Shown here in pieces: positions 53,624 through 62,302 of a stretch of 64,000 bases of DNA. The stretch covers positions 1 through 64,000 of the forward strand of contig JAHDLC010000015.1 of the NCBI GenBank assembly GCA_018436595.1, written 5' to 3'. The stretch is from Synergistaceae bacterium. GTDB lineage: Bacteria > Synergistota > Synergistia > Synergistales > Aminobacteriaceae. The notes beneath the pieces are model-generated. The model was not told the origin of the DNA, did not search any database, and was given only the letters and a program-made list of their open reading frames with translations. The stretch's first letter is position 1, and every line of letters starts with the position of its first letter. The translations under genes were made by a program, and so were the position numbers.

Positions 53624-54296
53624 AGTTTGTGTCCAGCATATTTTCCCTATTTCCCGCCGAAGCCGACCGTTTTTTCTTTCCCACCCTTTTCGAAACGAAT
53701 TTTTCCTGCCGTTCCCTCTCGGCGAGAAGGTCTTCTATCCGCTTGACCTCTTTTCCCAGGGAGGGAAGGATCACGTGTTCAAGGGTATTTATCTTCAGGG
53801 TGGTCCTGGAAAGCTCCCGTTCGATGGCCCCGATCTTCGTTTTGAGGTTGATGTATCTCCAGACGCATTCTTCGCTTTCTCCCAGGGCTTTCAGAAGGTC
53901 TTCCACCGAAAGGGAGGTCACGGCAGGATCGAAGGGAAGCTTCCATGAAAGGCGCTCCTTTCCCTCCGGCGAAGGGAAAAAAGAGGAATACCGGCATCCC
54001 ATGATGGATTTCTTTTCCACCCCTACCGGCAGGGGGCTATTTCCCGCAGAAAGGTAGCGGACTGCGCCGTCGCCCTCGAAGAGCCTCACCAGGGAATAAA
54101 GGAAGGTGATCCTCTTCGCGGCGAGAAGGAAGTCCTTTTCTGTCTCCCGGAAGAGACGCCGCTCTTCGTCCACAGCCCGTACCAGGGCGTCCCGTTTCCG
54201 TTCGAGAAGCCTTTTCCCGTGGCTCACCGCTACAATGCGCCGGCGGGTGGACAGAAGGTGTTCCCGGGTGGGAGGGCCGGAGGTCCTGCCGTTCAT
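53604..54296 (-). CDS. ntpD: V-type ATPase subunit D (central stalk)
   Basis: 230 residues, mostly helical coiled coil. N-terminal RRRIVAVSHGKRLLERKRDAL and the C-terminal LKINTLEHVILPSLGKEVKRIEDLL match NtpD/AtpD of the A/V family. It forms the rotating shaft in the A3B3 head. Last ATPase gene of the operon; start overlaps subunit B by 4 bases. The C-terminal 30 residues are basic. Confidence 0.93.
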   Translation of the reverse strand: MNGRTSGPPTREHLLSTRRRIVAVSHGKRLLERKRDALVRAVDEERRLFRETEKDFLLAAKRITFLYSLVRLFEGDGAVRYLSAGNSPLPVGVEKKSIMGCRYSSFFPSPEGKERLSWKLPFDPAVTSLSVEDLLKALGESEECVWRYINLKTKIGAIERELSRTTLKINTLEHVILPSLGKEVKRIEDLLAERERQEKFVSKRVGKKKRSASAGNRENMLDTNYENHYS

Positions 54297-55690
54297 TGCT
54301 CCCGGGGAAGGGCGGAATAGCCCAGGCTTTCCACCACGTAGCTTTCAGGCAGCTTGAAGAGCTCGCTCCTTGGGAGTGTCTCCAGGCATTTCCAGGCGCA
54401 GCGCTCCGATTCGGCCAGGGTTCTGCGTTCGCCTCCCTGGCCGAGGAAGGATTTCTCGAAGGCCGTTCCGAACCCGAGGTATTGTTTTTCCACTGCTGTG
54501 AGACCGTCGTCGCCTACGATGAGCCGCATCCGCTCCACTTCCCTGGCCCTGGCGTAGGAGGCGTAGAGCTGGTCGGCGAGGGCCCTGTGTTCCTGGAAGG
54601 TTTTTCCCCTTCCTATCCCCTTGTTCATCAGTCTGCTCAGGCAGGGAAGGACATCGATGGGGGGATAGACTCCCCTTTCCTGAATCCTCCGGTCGAGCAC
54701 GATCTGCCCCTCGGTGATATACCCCGAGAGGTCCACCACCGGATGGGTCATGTCGTCGTCCGGCATGGTGATGATGGGAATCTGGGTGACGCTTCCCGGC
54801 GCTCCCGCGATACAGCCCGCCCGTTCGTACAGCTCTGCCAAATCGGAATACATATACCCGGGGTATCCTCTCCTCCCCGGAACCTCTTCCCTGGCGGCCG
54901 CCACTTCCCTCAGGGCGTCGCAGTAGGCCAGCATGTCGGTCATTACCACGAGGACGTTGTATCCCCTGGAAAATGCGAAGTATTCCGCCGCCGCAAGGGC
55001 AACCCGGGGTGTCAGCAGCCTCTCGACCGTCGAATCTCCTGCGAGGTTCAGAAAGAACACGCCGTTCCTGAGGGCGCCCGACTCCCGGAAAGAATTCATG
55101 AAAAACTGGGCTTCCCTCCGTGTAATGCCCATGGCAGCGAAGACCACGAGAAAAGGTTCCTCCGATCCGGGGATCCTTGCGCCGCTCACGATCTGGACTG
55201 CCAGTTCGTTTGCGGGAAGGCCGGCTCCGGAGAAGACGGGCAGTTTCTGTCCACGGACGAGGGTGTTCATGAGGTCCAGGGCCGACACTCCCGTTTCCAC
55301 GAAAATATCGGGACTGCTCCTCCTCACAGGATTGATGGGCGAACCTCCCACAGCGATAAATTCATCGGCGAAGCCCGCAGGCAGACCGTCCAGGGGATTT
55401 CCTCTCCCGTCGAAGACACGGCCGACCAGTCCGTCTCCGGCGGGAATCCTGAGGACGTCCCGTTCAAGCCACACCGTAACGCTTCCGGGGGCAAGTCCCA
55501 TGGTACCCTCGAATACCTGGACGACCGACAGGTCTCCGTCAATCTGGAGGATTCTGCCGGCCCTTCTTCCCGCTCCCGATTCCACCGAGACGAGTTCCCC
55601 GCAGGCAGGCCGAGAAATTCCCCGCACGAAGAGCAGGGGACCACTTATGCCTTCAATTCTGCGGAATCCCTCACGGTACAGGGCCGTCAT
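54293..55690 (-). CDS. ntpB: V-type ATPase subunit B (non-catalytic)
   Basis: 465 residues from the ATG at 55690, which forms an ATGA overlap with the subunit A stop; a longer frame to 55873 is not needed. It carries the regulatory-site sequence GAGLPANELAVQI in place of a P-loop, and the SDLAELYERAG segment. It alternates with A in the head and has a weak nucleotide site. Confidence 0.95.
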   Translation of the reverse strand: MTALYREGFRRIEGISGPLLFVRGISRPACGELVSVESGAGRRAGRILQIDGDLSVVQVFEGTMGLAPGSVTVWLERDVLRIPAGDGLVGRVFDGRGNPLDGLPAGFADEFIAVGGSPINPVRRSSPDIFVETGVSALDLMNTLVRGQKLPVFSGAGLPANELAVQIVSGARIPGSEEPFLVVFAAMGITRREAQFFMNSFRESGALRNGVFFLNLAGDSTVERLLTPRVALAAAEYFAFSRGYNVLVVMTDMLAYCDALREVAAAREEVPGRRGYPGYMYSDLAELYERAGCIAGAPGSVTQIPIITMPDDDMTHPVVDLSGYITEGQIVLDRRIQERGVYPPIDVLPCLSRLMNKGIGRGKTFQEHRALADQLYASYARAREVERMRLIVGDDGLTAVEKQYLGFGTAFEKSFLGQGGERRTLAESERCAWKCLETLPRSELFKLPESYVVESLGYSALPREQ

Positions 55691-57447
55691 TGGGGCATCA
55701 CCTCGATCGCTTCCAGTTCCGCCTTCAGGCGGTTCCTCCATTTTTCTCCCCTGCCGGCCATCTCCTCTTTTTCCAGGCTCCTCAGGGAAAGAAGATCCGA
55801 TCTCAGGGGCAGTACAGACGCCTGGTCGAAGAGAACCCCCCGTGACAGGGCTTCCCGGACGATCCGGTCGCACTCCCGCAACTGGAGGAGGTACAGTTTC
55901 TGGAGTTCCGGGGCAAAAGAAGCATCCTCAGGAACAAAGGCATTCTGCTGCAAAAAAAGCACCCTGGCCAGCTCGGCCATGAACAGGGTCCACTTGTCCT
56001 CCTCGGAGAGACCGTCCCGGCCCACCAGCTGCACCAGTTCCAGGAGGGACTGTTCTCTTTCAAGCAGATCCTTGAGGTAGTCCCGAAGGGCGAACCATTC
56101 CTCCCCAAGGTTCTCCCGGAACCACGGGGCGAGCATCCCATCGTAGAGGGTATAGCTCTGGCTCCAGTTGATCGCCGGAAAATGACGCTGCTGGGCGAGC
56201 CCTTTGTCGAGGGCCCAGAACGCCCCGGACATACGGAGGCTCGCCTGGGTCACCGGCTCAGAAAAATCCCCCCCGGCGGGAGAAACGGCGTTCACCACCG
56301 TGATGGAACCGTTTCTTGACGGGGAGCCCAGGGCTTCAGCCCTCCCGGCACGCTCGTAATACTGGGCGAGCCTCGATCCGAGGTAGGCGGGATATCCCTC
56401 TTCGCCGGGCATCTCTTCAAGCCGGCCCCCGATCTCCCTGAGGGCCTCCGCCCACCGGGAGGTGGAATCGGCCATGATGGCCACGTTGCAGCCCATGTCC
56501 CGGAAATACTCGCCCAGAGTCATGCCGAGGTAGATGCTTGCCTCCCTGGCTGCCACGGGCATATTGGACGTGTTGGCCACGAGGATCGTCCGGTCCATGA
56601 GGGGACCGCCGCTCACGGGATCCACAAGCCCGGGGAATTCTTCCAGGACTTCGGTCATCTCGTTTCCCCGCTCACCGCACCCGATGTAGATGATAAGGTC
56701 GGCGGAACTCCACTTCGCCAGGGACTGCTGGGTTACCGTCTTGCCCGTGCCGAAGCCTCCGGGCAGAACAGCCGCACCTCCAAGGGGAACGGGAAAGAGG
56801 GTGTCGAGAATGCGCTGTCCCGTCAGCAGGGGAATTTCAAAGGGAAGGCGCTTTCGTACCGGGCGGGGAACCCGGACCCGCCATTTCTGGATCATGGAAT
56901 ACTCCCGTCCGTCCTCAAGCCTGGCGATGGTCTCCTCCGGAGCATAGCCCCCCGCCGAAGCGATCCAGGCGGCCTTTCCCGGAAGCTGGTCTGTTGGAAC
57001 CATAACGGAGTGGAGGAAGGTGGGGTTCTCCCTGACGGTGCCGAGAAGATCTCCCGGCGACAGGATGTCCCCCGGAGCCGCCGCCGGTTCAAAGGGGAAT
57101 GTTACGCCCTTTTTCCTCCGGCCGGCCTTCGCTCCCTTCGGAAGGAAAATGCCTTCCTCTCCAAGAAGGTCGAGAGGACGGCCGATGCCGTCGAAAACCC
57201 CTCCCAGCAGACCCGGCCCAAGATCCACGGACAGCAGATCATCCTCGAACACCACCGGCGCCCCCGAGGCGATACCGTCCGTATCCTCGTATACCTGCAC
57301 CCGGACGCAGGACCGTTCAATGCGGATCACTTCGCCGAGAAGCCCCTCTTCCCCGACCCTCGCAACTTCGAACATGGCGGCAGGCTTTTCCGGAATCACT
57401 GTCACCACGGGTCCGGAAACACCCGCCACCTTTCCTCTTTTTTCCAT
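55687..57447 (-). CDS. ntpA: V-type ATPase catalytic subunit A
   Basis: 586 residues from the ATG at 57447 with AGGTGA eight bases upstream (a GTG at 57459 overlapping the F stop would add four). Walker A GGFGTGKTVTQQ near residue 230, the 90-residue non-homologous insertion typical of A subunits, GERGNEMTEVLEEF, and SRWAEALREIGGRLEEMPGEEGYPAYLGS. It hydrolyses or makes ATP in the cytoplasmic head. Confidence 0.97.
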   Translation of the reverse strand: MEKRGKVAGVSGPVVTVIPEKPAAMFEVARVGEEGLLGEVIRIERSCVRVQVYEDTDGIASGAPVVFEDDLLSVDLGPGLLGGVFDGIGRPLDLLGEEGIFLPKGAKAGRRKKGVTFPFEPAAAPGDILSPGDLLGTVRENPTFLHSVMVPTDQLPGKAAWIASAGGYAPEETIARLEDGREYSMIQKWRVRVPRPVRKRLPFEIPLLTGQRILDTLFPVPLGGAAVLPGGFGTGKTVTQQSLAKWSSADLIIYIGCGERGNEMTEVLEEFPGLVDPVSGGPLMDRTILVANTSNMPVAAREASIYLGMTLGEYFRDMGCNVAIMADSTSRWAEALREIGGRLEEMPGEEGYPAYLGSRLAQYYERAGRAEALGSPSRNGSITVVNAVSPAGGDFSEPVTQASLRMSGAFWALDKGLAQQRHFPAINWSQSYTLYDGMLAPWFRENLGEEWFALRDYLKDLLEREQSLLELVQLVGRDGLSEEDKWTLFMAELARVLFLQQNAFVPEDASFAPELQKLYLLQLRECDRIVREALSRGVLFDQASVLPLRSDLLSLRSLEKEEMAGRGEKWRNRLKAELEAIEVMPQ

Positions 57448-57455
57448 GTGCGCCG

Positions 57456-57722
57456 TCACCTCATCTCCCCGCTTTCACAGGAAGGGAACTGGATCCATAC
57501 AGGATCCGCAGATTTTTCCAGCCGTTTTCTGACCGATTCCGGGAGCCCGTCGAACCACTCCTTCTCCACCGCGACGAAGGCGGCCTTCTCCTCCGGCAGG
57601 GCGGCAAAAACGGATGCCGACTCTCCCGGAGATTCGCACGCCAGCGGGACCAGCCCCAGGAGGGACCAGAGGTCGACGAACACCTGGCTTCCCACGGCGA
57701 ATCCTCTTCCCGTTTCAGTCAT
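57456..57722 (-). CDS. ntpF: V-type ATPase subunit F
   Basis: 88 residues, small Rossmann-like protein. The N-terminal FAVGSQVFVDLWSLLGLVPL and DPVWIQFPS fit AtpF/NtpF of the A/V family, though the sequence is divergent (short, Ser-rich). It caps the D shaft. The gene order C-F-A-B-D confirms the identity; overlaps C by 4 bases. Confidence 0.85.
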   Translation of the reverse strand: MTETGRGFAVGSQVFVDLWSLLGLVPLACESPGESASVFAALPEEKAAFVAVEKEWFDGLPESVRKRLEKSADPVWIQFPSCESGEMR

Positions 57723-58780
57723 ACTGTCCCCTCCTCCTGCAGAAAAAGGTGCCGTTCCAAATCCGCCGCCGGCATTTTAAGGGACAGCCCGACCGCGAGC
57801 AGGGAGAGGTTCTTCCATTCCTGCACTACCTGGGCTGCATACCCCAAAGACACGTCCGTCCCGAGAAGATTTTGCCTGTAAAGGCTCTTCTGCCATTCGT
57901 AAAAATGCCGCTGGAAGGACCGGAAAAGATCGGACCGGGTTCTTTCTCCGCGTTTTCCCGGTACGAAAGACCATCCTGACCCGGCAAACAGTTTGTCCGG
58001 GTCATCCAGGGATTCGAGGGCTTCCTGCGAAAAACCCCACCCTCCGGGAAGAAAGGCCTGGTCCCTCGACACCGCTTCTTTCCTTGGCCTGAGCCAGATG
58101 CTGAAATTCCACAGGTCAGTCAGCCTGCCGAGATACTCCTCGATTCTCCGGCTGTTTTCGTTGTTCCTTCCCCTGAGCCGTTCGCTCCACCAGCCAAACC
58201 AGCCGGAATAAAGCGCACGCTCGGCCCGGAAAAGATCGCCCGTTTCATGAAGCACCCGGTAGGACTCCCCCAGGATTCGGGCAAAGTCATGGTTTTCCTC
58301 GTGGCATCGGACTGCCCCGTCGGCGGGGGTGGCACTTTTTTTCCACAGGTCGTCGTAAAAAGCAAGATCGGCAAGGGAATACCTGTGCCAGGCGGGGGAA
58401 TTCTTCGGCCGAATTCCTCCTGGAGACGCCCGCAGGAGAATCCGGCCGTTGTGAAGGTCGCCCAGGGAGAGGATCACGGAAAAAAAAAGGAGGCTTTCCC
58501 CCCGTGCGAGAGAAGCCGTTTCCCGCAATATGTCCGCCGCTCCCCAGGCCAGGGCGTTCTCTATCCTTCCAAGGAGAGATCCGCCGCCTGTGGCGAGCTG
58601 CTCGCGGTACCTGGGCCCATAGCGGCTTTCAAGCAGAAAAAGCTCCATATCCTCGAGGGAACCGGAGGCAAGGCGGGAAAAGACTTCCCTGCCGAGAAGC
58701 CTCGTTCCTCTTGCCCGGATCACGGCGTTGAGATATTCATAGTTCGGCGATTCGCCGATGAATTTCTGTGAAGGAATCAT
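57719..58780 (-). CDS. ntpC: V-type ATPase subunit C (d-type)
   Basis: 353 residues, all helical. N-terminal NYEYLNAVIRARGTRLLGREVF is the family start and a matching middle repeat carries YRVLHETGDLFRAERALY. It sits as a funnel on the membrane rotor and receives the central stalk. It overlaps subunit E by 44 bases. Confidence 0.9.
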   Translation of the reverse strand: MIPSQKFIGESPNYEYLNAVIRARGTRLLGREVFSRLASGSLEDMELFLLESRYGPRYREQLATGGGSLLGRIENALAWGAADILRETASLARGESLLFFSVILSLGDLHNGRILLRASPGGIRPKNSPAWHRYSLADLAFYDDLWKKSATPADGAVRCHEENHDFARILGESYRVLHETGDLFRAERALYSGWFGWWSERLRGRNNENSRRIEEYLGRLTDLWNFSIWLRPRKEAVSRDQAFLPGGWGFSQEALESLDDPDKLFAGSGWSFVPGKRGERTRSDLFRSFQRHFYEWQKSLYRQNLLGTDVSLGYAAQVVQEWKNLSLLAVGLSLKMPAADLERHLFLQEEGTV

Positions 58781-59372
58781 GCATACACCGGGAGAGCCTG
58801 AGCGAAAACCAGGAAGACAGTCTTTCCCACCGAGTGAGGAAGGTATTGTCGATAATTTCGTTTTCCGTCTCCGCCCTGCAGCCGCCCCATCCGTTCAGAT
58901 GTGTTTCCCGTATTTCCACGCCCTCGAAAAGACTTCTGTTTTCTGCCGTTTCCCGGAGAAGATCAGCGTCTCCCGTCTCCACAAGAAGAACCGCGGGCCT
59001 GCCGCAGGACATCAGAGCCTCCTCCGCAAGTCTGGAAAGGGCCCGGCCGTACCGCTCCCGGTCGGAAGTGCGGAGAGTATCCGCCATCTTGTGAAGATCC
59101 TCTCCGAAGGATGCGGCCAGGTTCGAAAACTCCCCGAGAAAGAAGGCTCCCGCGGAAGCGGAGGCGCTTTTCCTCTTCTCGCCGGCCAGAAAACTGAACC
59201 GGGCATCCTGTTCCTTCCGAAGAGCGGTCACCTTCTTCTGAACGGAAACTCTCCTTTCGGCGATAAGATCGGCGATCTCATCGTCCCGGGCTCTTTCCAG
59301 ACGGCCCGTTTTCTCAAGGTGCTCCCTTGCGAGAGCCTCCTTGAAGGACTCGAGGTCCTTCCCGCCGGTCAT
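58737..59372 (-). CDS. ntpE: V-type ATPase subunit E (peripheral stalk)
   Basis: 211 residues. Long charged helix in the first half (LEKTGRLERARDDEIADL, EKRKSASASAGAFF), then a mixed domain (RPAVLLVETGDADLLRE; GGCRAETENEIIDNTFLTRW), as in E subunits. It forms the stator stalk with the H/G subunit. It follows K by 15 bases. Confidence 0.9.
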   Translation of the reverse strand: MTGGKDLESFKEALAREHLEKTGRLERARDDEIADLIAERRVSVQKKVTALRKEQDARFSFLAGEKRKSASASAGAFFLGEFSNLAASFGEDLHKMADTLRTSDRERYGRALSRLAEEALMSCGRPAVLLVETGDADLLRETAENRSLFEGVEIRETHLNGWGGCRAETENEIIDNTFLTRWERLSSWFSLRLSRCMHDSFTEIHRRIAEL

Positions 59373-59387
59373 TTCCTGCCCGGTCCC

Positions 59388-59606
59388 TCAGGCGAACTGG
59401 AGAATGAGCATGATGGCCACCACAAAGCCGAGGATGACCATGGTCTCGGGGATGGCTTCAAGGATGATGATGGTGCCTCCCGTCTCCGGTTTTTCTGCCA
59501 CCGTTCCCGCGCCCGCGCTTCCGATTTTTGCCTGGGCGTAGGCAGTGGCGACGGCAGGAATTCCGACCGCGAGGGCCGCTGCAAGGGCTATGAGTGCTTT
59601 TTCCAC
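59388..59606 (-). CDS. ntpK: V-type ATPase rotor subunit K (c-type, single helical hairpin)
   Basis: 72 residues, two transmembrane helices (about 4-33 and 45-70), so a one-hairpin c subunit. The second helix carries the ion-binding Glu54 in AIPETMVIL (Pro53-Glu54-Thr55), and the first has Gln25 in YAQAKIGSAG. The Gln plus Glu/Thr pattern resembles Na+-binding rotor subunits (Ilyobacter, Enterococcus) rather than H+-type. GTG start, 9 bases after AAGGAG. Confidence 0.9.
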   Translation of the reverse strand: MEKALIALAAALAVGIPAVATAYAQAKIGSAGAGTVAEKPETGGTIIILEAIPETMVILGFVVAIMLILQFA

Positions 59607-61495
59607 GAAGATCCGCTCCTTCGCTGAAATGGTGTGTATTCTTTTCCGTTCCCGGAATAGAACTTGCCGAAGAACTCCACGTAGTGCAGCCTGGCCGAAT
59701 GGAGGGCCGAGCCCCCTATGGCCAGCACAAAATTCAGAAGGTGTATCATGAGAGCCAGAAAGATGCCGAAGACTGACAGGCCGAAGACATCAAGGAATTT
59801 CGAGGCCACGAGGGCCAGAATAGCGGAGGAAAGACCAATGGCCGCAATGCGGACATAGCTGATGATATTGCCGATGCTGCCCAGGGTCTCGATGATCCCG
59901 CCGATGCCTCCTCCCGCGATGAGAAGGGCAAGACCAATGACCAGCAGAGAAAAGGGAACGGTGAAAACTCCCCTGGGCATCTCCGCCTTCAGGACGACGA
60001 GTCCCGCGACGAGTGCCAGGAGCACGGCCAGATTGCCTGCCTTTTCCATCCAGAGGTGCCGGTGGCTGTTCCTGACCCCCTGGTATATGCCCAGGAGAAG
60101 TCCGAAAAAGACGTGGGCCGCCCCGAGGGCCACTGTAAAAACCACCACCGGGAGGACGCTCACCGAACGCTCCACCCAAAGGGGTTCGAGATGGAAGAGC
60201 CTGTGCCCCGCGTCGCCGAAGAATTCCCCCCAGGCCGCGCCCCAGACAATGCTCCAGAGCGAAACGGAGAGGAGGATGGAGCCGATGTCCCGGAGCATGG
60301 GCCGCACCGCCTTCTTCAGCTTGAGAGAGAGAAGGAGGATCAGTGCTCCATACCCCATGTCGCCGATCATGCACCCGGAAAAGAACGGGAAAAAGAGAGC
60401 CACGGCGGTCGTTGGATCGATCCCTGAATAGGATGGCGGCCGCAGAAGCTTCAGGAACAGTTCGAAGGGAGCGCACAGGGGCCTGTTGTTCAGGGAGGTG
60501 GGTACAGTGCTCCACTCCTTTTCCCCGGGATGTCTCCACTGGAGAAGCACATCATCGCCGAAACGGCCTTTCAGGGCGGACACCGTGGCCTCGAGGGCAT
60601 CCTCGGGAATCCATCCGTGGAGGGTGAAGGTATCCGCAGACGGGTCGAGTCTGGCCTCCACTGCGGCCTGCTCCGTCCGGGCGTCGATGAAAAGGAACAG
60701 GGCGGCGAGCCGGGGCCCCCATTCCCCGGAAGCCCGGCGAAGATCCCCGGAAATGGTCTCCAGCCTTTCGGAAAGGGTCTCTGATTTTTTTCCGAGGATG
60801 GCAAGGGCATCCTCCACACGCACGCCGGAACAGAATTCAGGCAAAGACCAGGGAAGGGCTTTCCAGCGGGACAGTATCTCCGACGCCTCCCCTTCGAGTT
60901 CCGGAGAAACCCTGAGCCCCAGCACGCCCATAAAATCCTTGCCGGGAACGAAATGGTGCCGTCCATCCCAGGCCTCCCCTCTGGAGGAAAAAGCTCCATG
61001 AAGGGCGGCAAGAGCTTGCTGGACCGTATTTTCCGAAATCAGCCACAGCGTTGTTTTTCCCTGGGGTCCGCCATCCTCCCGCCGGAAGAAGGCAGAAAAG
61101 CGGTCGAGGATATCCCGTGCCTTTTTTGCCCTGAGGAGGAGTTCCTCGGAAGCTGTTCTTTCGTCGAGCAGGCTGGAGAGTCTCTTCCCGAACTCCTCAA
61201 GGCTTTTCCCGATTTCCGGGGCAAGCTCGTCAGCCGGCAGGGACGAAAGGAGCTTTTCCGTATCGTTGATGCTCTCTTCCGAAAGGGACGTCCACTCATC
61301 CCAGCCGAGAGATTCCAGAAGGCCCAGCGTTTTTCCCCGAAGAAGCCTGAGCGTATTCAGCCGTGCAGATTCGCCGGCTGAAGGACCGCTTCCCTGTTCG
61401 AGATGGAGCACCCCGAGCCTGTGAAGCTCCTCTATGATTTCTCTCCGCTTGCCGGTGACCCCCCAGAGGGCCAGCCGGATCATTTTCCGAATCAT
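59588..61495 (-). CDS. ntpI: V-type ATPase subunit I (a-type stator membrane subunit)
   Basis: 635 residues. A soluble N-terminal half (about 1-320, coiled-coil segments such as LRRASGEWGPRLAAL) leads to a C-terminal membrane half with seven or eight helices (from RPPSYSGIDPTTAVALFFPF). It holds the stator half-channels next to the K ring. It overlaps K by 19 bases; first residues MIRKMIRLALWGVTGKRREI are typical. Confidence 0.95.
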   Translation of the reverse strand: MIRKMIRLALWGVTGKRREIIEELHRLGVLHLEQGSGPSAGESARLNTLRLLRGKTLGLLESLGWDEWTSLSEESINDTEKLLSSLPADELAPEIGKSLEEFGKRLSSLLDERTASEELLLRAKKARDILDRFSAFFRREDGGPQGKTTLWLISENTVQQALAALHGAFSSRGEAWDGRHHFVPGKDFMGVLGLRVSPELEGEASEILSRWKALPWSLPEFCSGVRVEDALAILGKKSETLSERLETISGDLRRASGEWGPRLAALFLFIDARTEQAAVEARLDPSADTFTLHGWIPEDALEATVSALKGRFGDDVLLQWRHPGEKEWSTVPTSLNNRPLCAPFELFLKLLRPPSYSGIDPTTAVALFFPFFSGCMIGDMGYGALILLLSLKLKKAVRPMLRDIGSILLSVSLWSIVWGAAWGEFFGDAGHRLFHLEPLWVERSVSVLPVVVFTVALGAAHVFFGLLLGIYQGVRNSHRHLWMEKAGNLAVLLALVAGLVVLKAEMPRGVFTVPFSLLVIGLALLIAGGGIGGIIETLGSIGNIISYVRIAAIGLSSAILALVASKFLDVFGLSVFGIFLALMIHLLNFVLAIGGSALHSARLHYVEFFGKFYSGNGKEYTPFQRRSGSSWKKHS

Positions 61496-61845
61496 GGTTC
61501 CTTCTCTCCAAGAAGGGCGGCGAACACTTCTTCCCGAAGGCTTTTCAGGACCGGGTCGCCTGAAATCCGCCCTGAAATTTCATCCCTGATGGACGAAATT
61601 TCCTTCTCAAGGCTGGACGCGAGGAGTTCAAGCTCTTTTTCCCTGGCCCGCCATTCGGCCTCCACCTGTCTCAGCGTCTCGGCCTCCATCTCGGAAAGCC
61701 GAAGGAGTGCCTGCTCTCTGGCGAGACGGCACTCCTTCCTTTTTTTTTCAAGGGCAGCATCCAGTTCGCCTGAGAAACGGCGAATTTCTTCCTCTATTTC
61801 GCCGAATTCACCTGACGGAACCGCAGCTTCAACCCTGTTCAGCAC
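61492..61845 (-). CDS. V-type ATPase peripheral-stalk subunit (G/H-type)
   Basis: 117 residues of almost pure heptad coiled coil (EIEEEIRRFSGELDAALEKK; ECRLAREQALLRLSEMEAE). Position at the head of the ATPase operon and length fit the G/H stalk subunit, the E-subunit partner. Overlaps the upstream CBS gene by 17 bases and subunit I by 4. Sequence is too simple to assign by motif alone. Confidence 0.8.
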   Translation of the reverse strand: MLNRVEAAVPSGEFGEIEEEIRRFSGELDAALEKKRKECRLAREQALLRLSEMEAETLRQVEAEWRAREKELELLASSLEKEISSIRDEISGRISGDPVLKSLREEVFAALLGEKEP

Positions 61846-62302
61846 CGCGGCTCACGCTTTCATCCATGAGAAACTCGCAGAAAGCCTCCCGGCTGATCAT
61901 ACCTGCGAGTTTGCCGTTTTCAACAACGGGAAGCCGCTTCACCGACTTGCGGATCATCAGGTCCGCCACCGCCATGAGGCTTGTCTCCGGTTCCACGAAG
62001 ATGGGGTTCCGGTTCATGAAATCCCCCACCTTCTTGTTTCCGAAAGACCGGAATCTTGAAAGAAGAAGATCCTCTTCGTCCTCCAGGAAAGAAGAACGGG
62101 CAAGCACTTCAAGATAGGTGGGAACTGCGGCTTTCAGGACGTCGCTTTCGGAAAGGAATCCCACAAGGTTCCAGTCTTCGTCGAGAACGGGAATCCCCTG
62201 CAGGTTATGGCTGTACAGAACGTGGATGGCATCCTGAACCAGGTCATCCTCCAGGACCGAGGTGAGGTCGAAGTTCATTATGTCCTTCGCGGCGGTCTTC
62301 AC
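61829..62302 (-). CDS. CBS-domain-pair protein
   Basis: 157 residues from GTG at 62302, which overlaps the glycosyltransferase stop as GTGA with AGGAG upstream. Two CBS domains: DLVQDAIHVLYSHNLQGIPV and ETSLMAVADLMIRKSVKRLPVV, each followed by a G-F-L/M-I-S strand. They form a Bateman module that normally senses adenosine nucleotides. The partner is not fused, so its target is unknown; the location next to the V-ATPase suggests an energy-linked role, but this is a guess. Confidence 0.88.
   Translation of the reverse strand: MKTAAKDIMNFDLTSVLEDDLVQDAIHVLYSHNLQGIPVLDEDWNLVGFLSESDVLKAAVPTYLEVLARSSFLEDEEDLLLSRFRSFGNKKVGDFMNRNPIFVEPETSLMAVADLMIRKSVKRLPVVENGKLAGMISREAFCEFLMDESVSRGAEQG

Noticed and set aside
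54296-56080. Long plus-strand open frame opposite V-ATPase subunits B and A
   Set aside because: Antisense to two certain ATPase genes; composition typical of a shadow frame.
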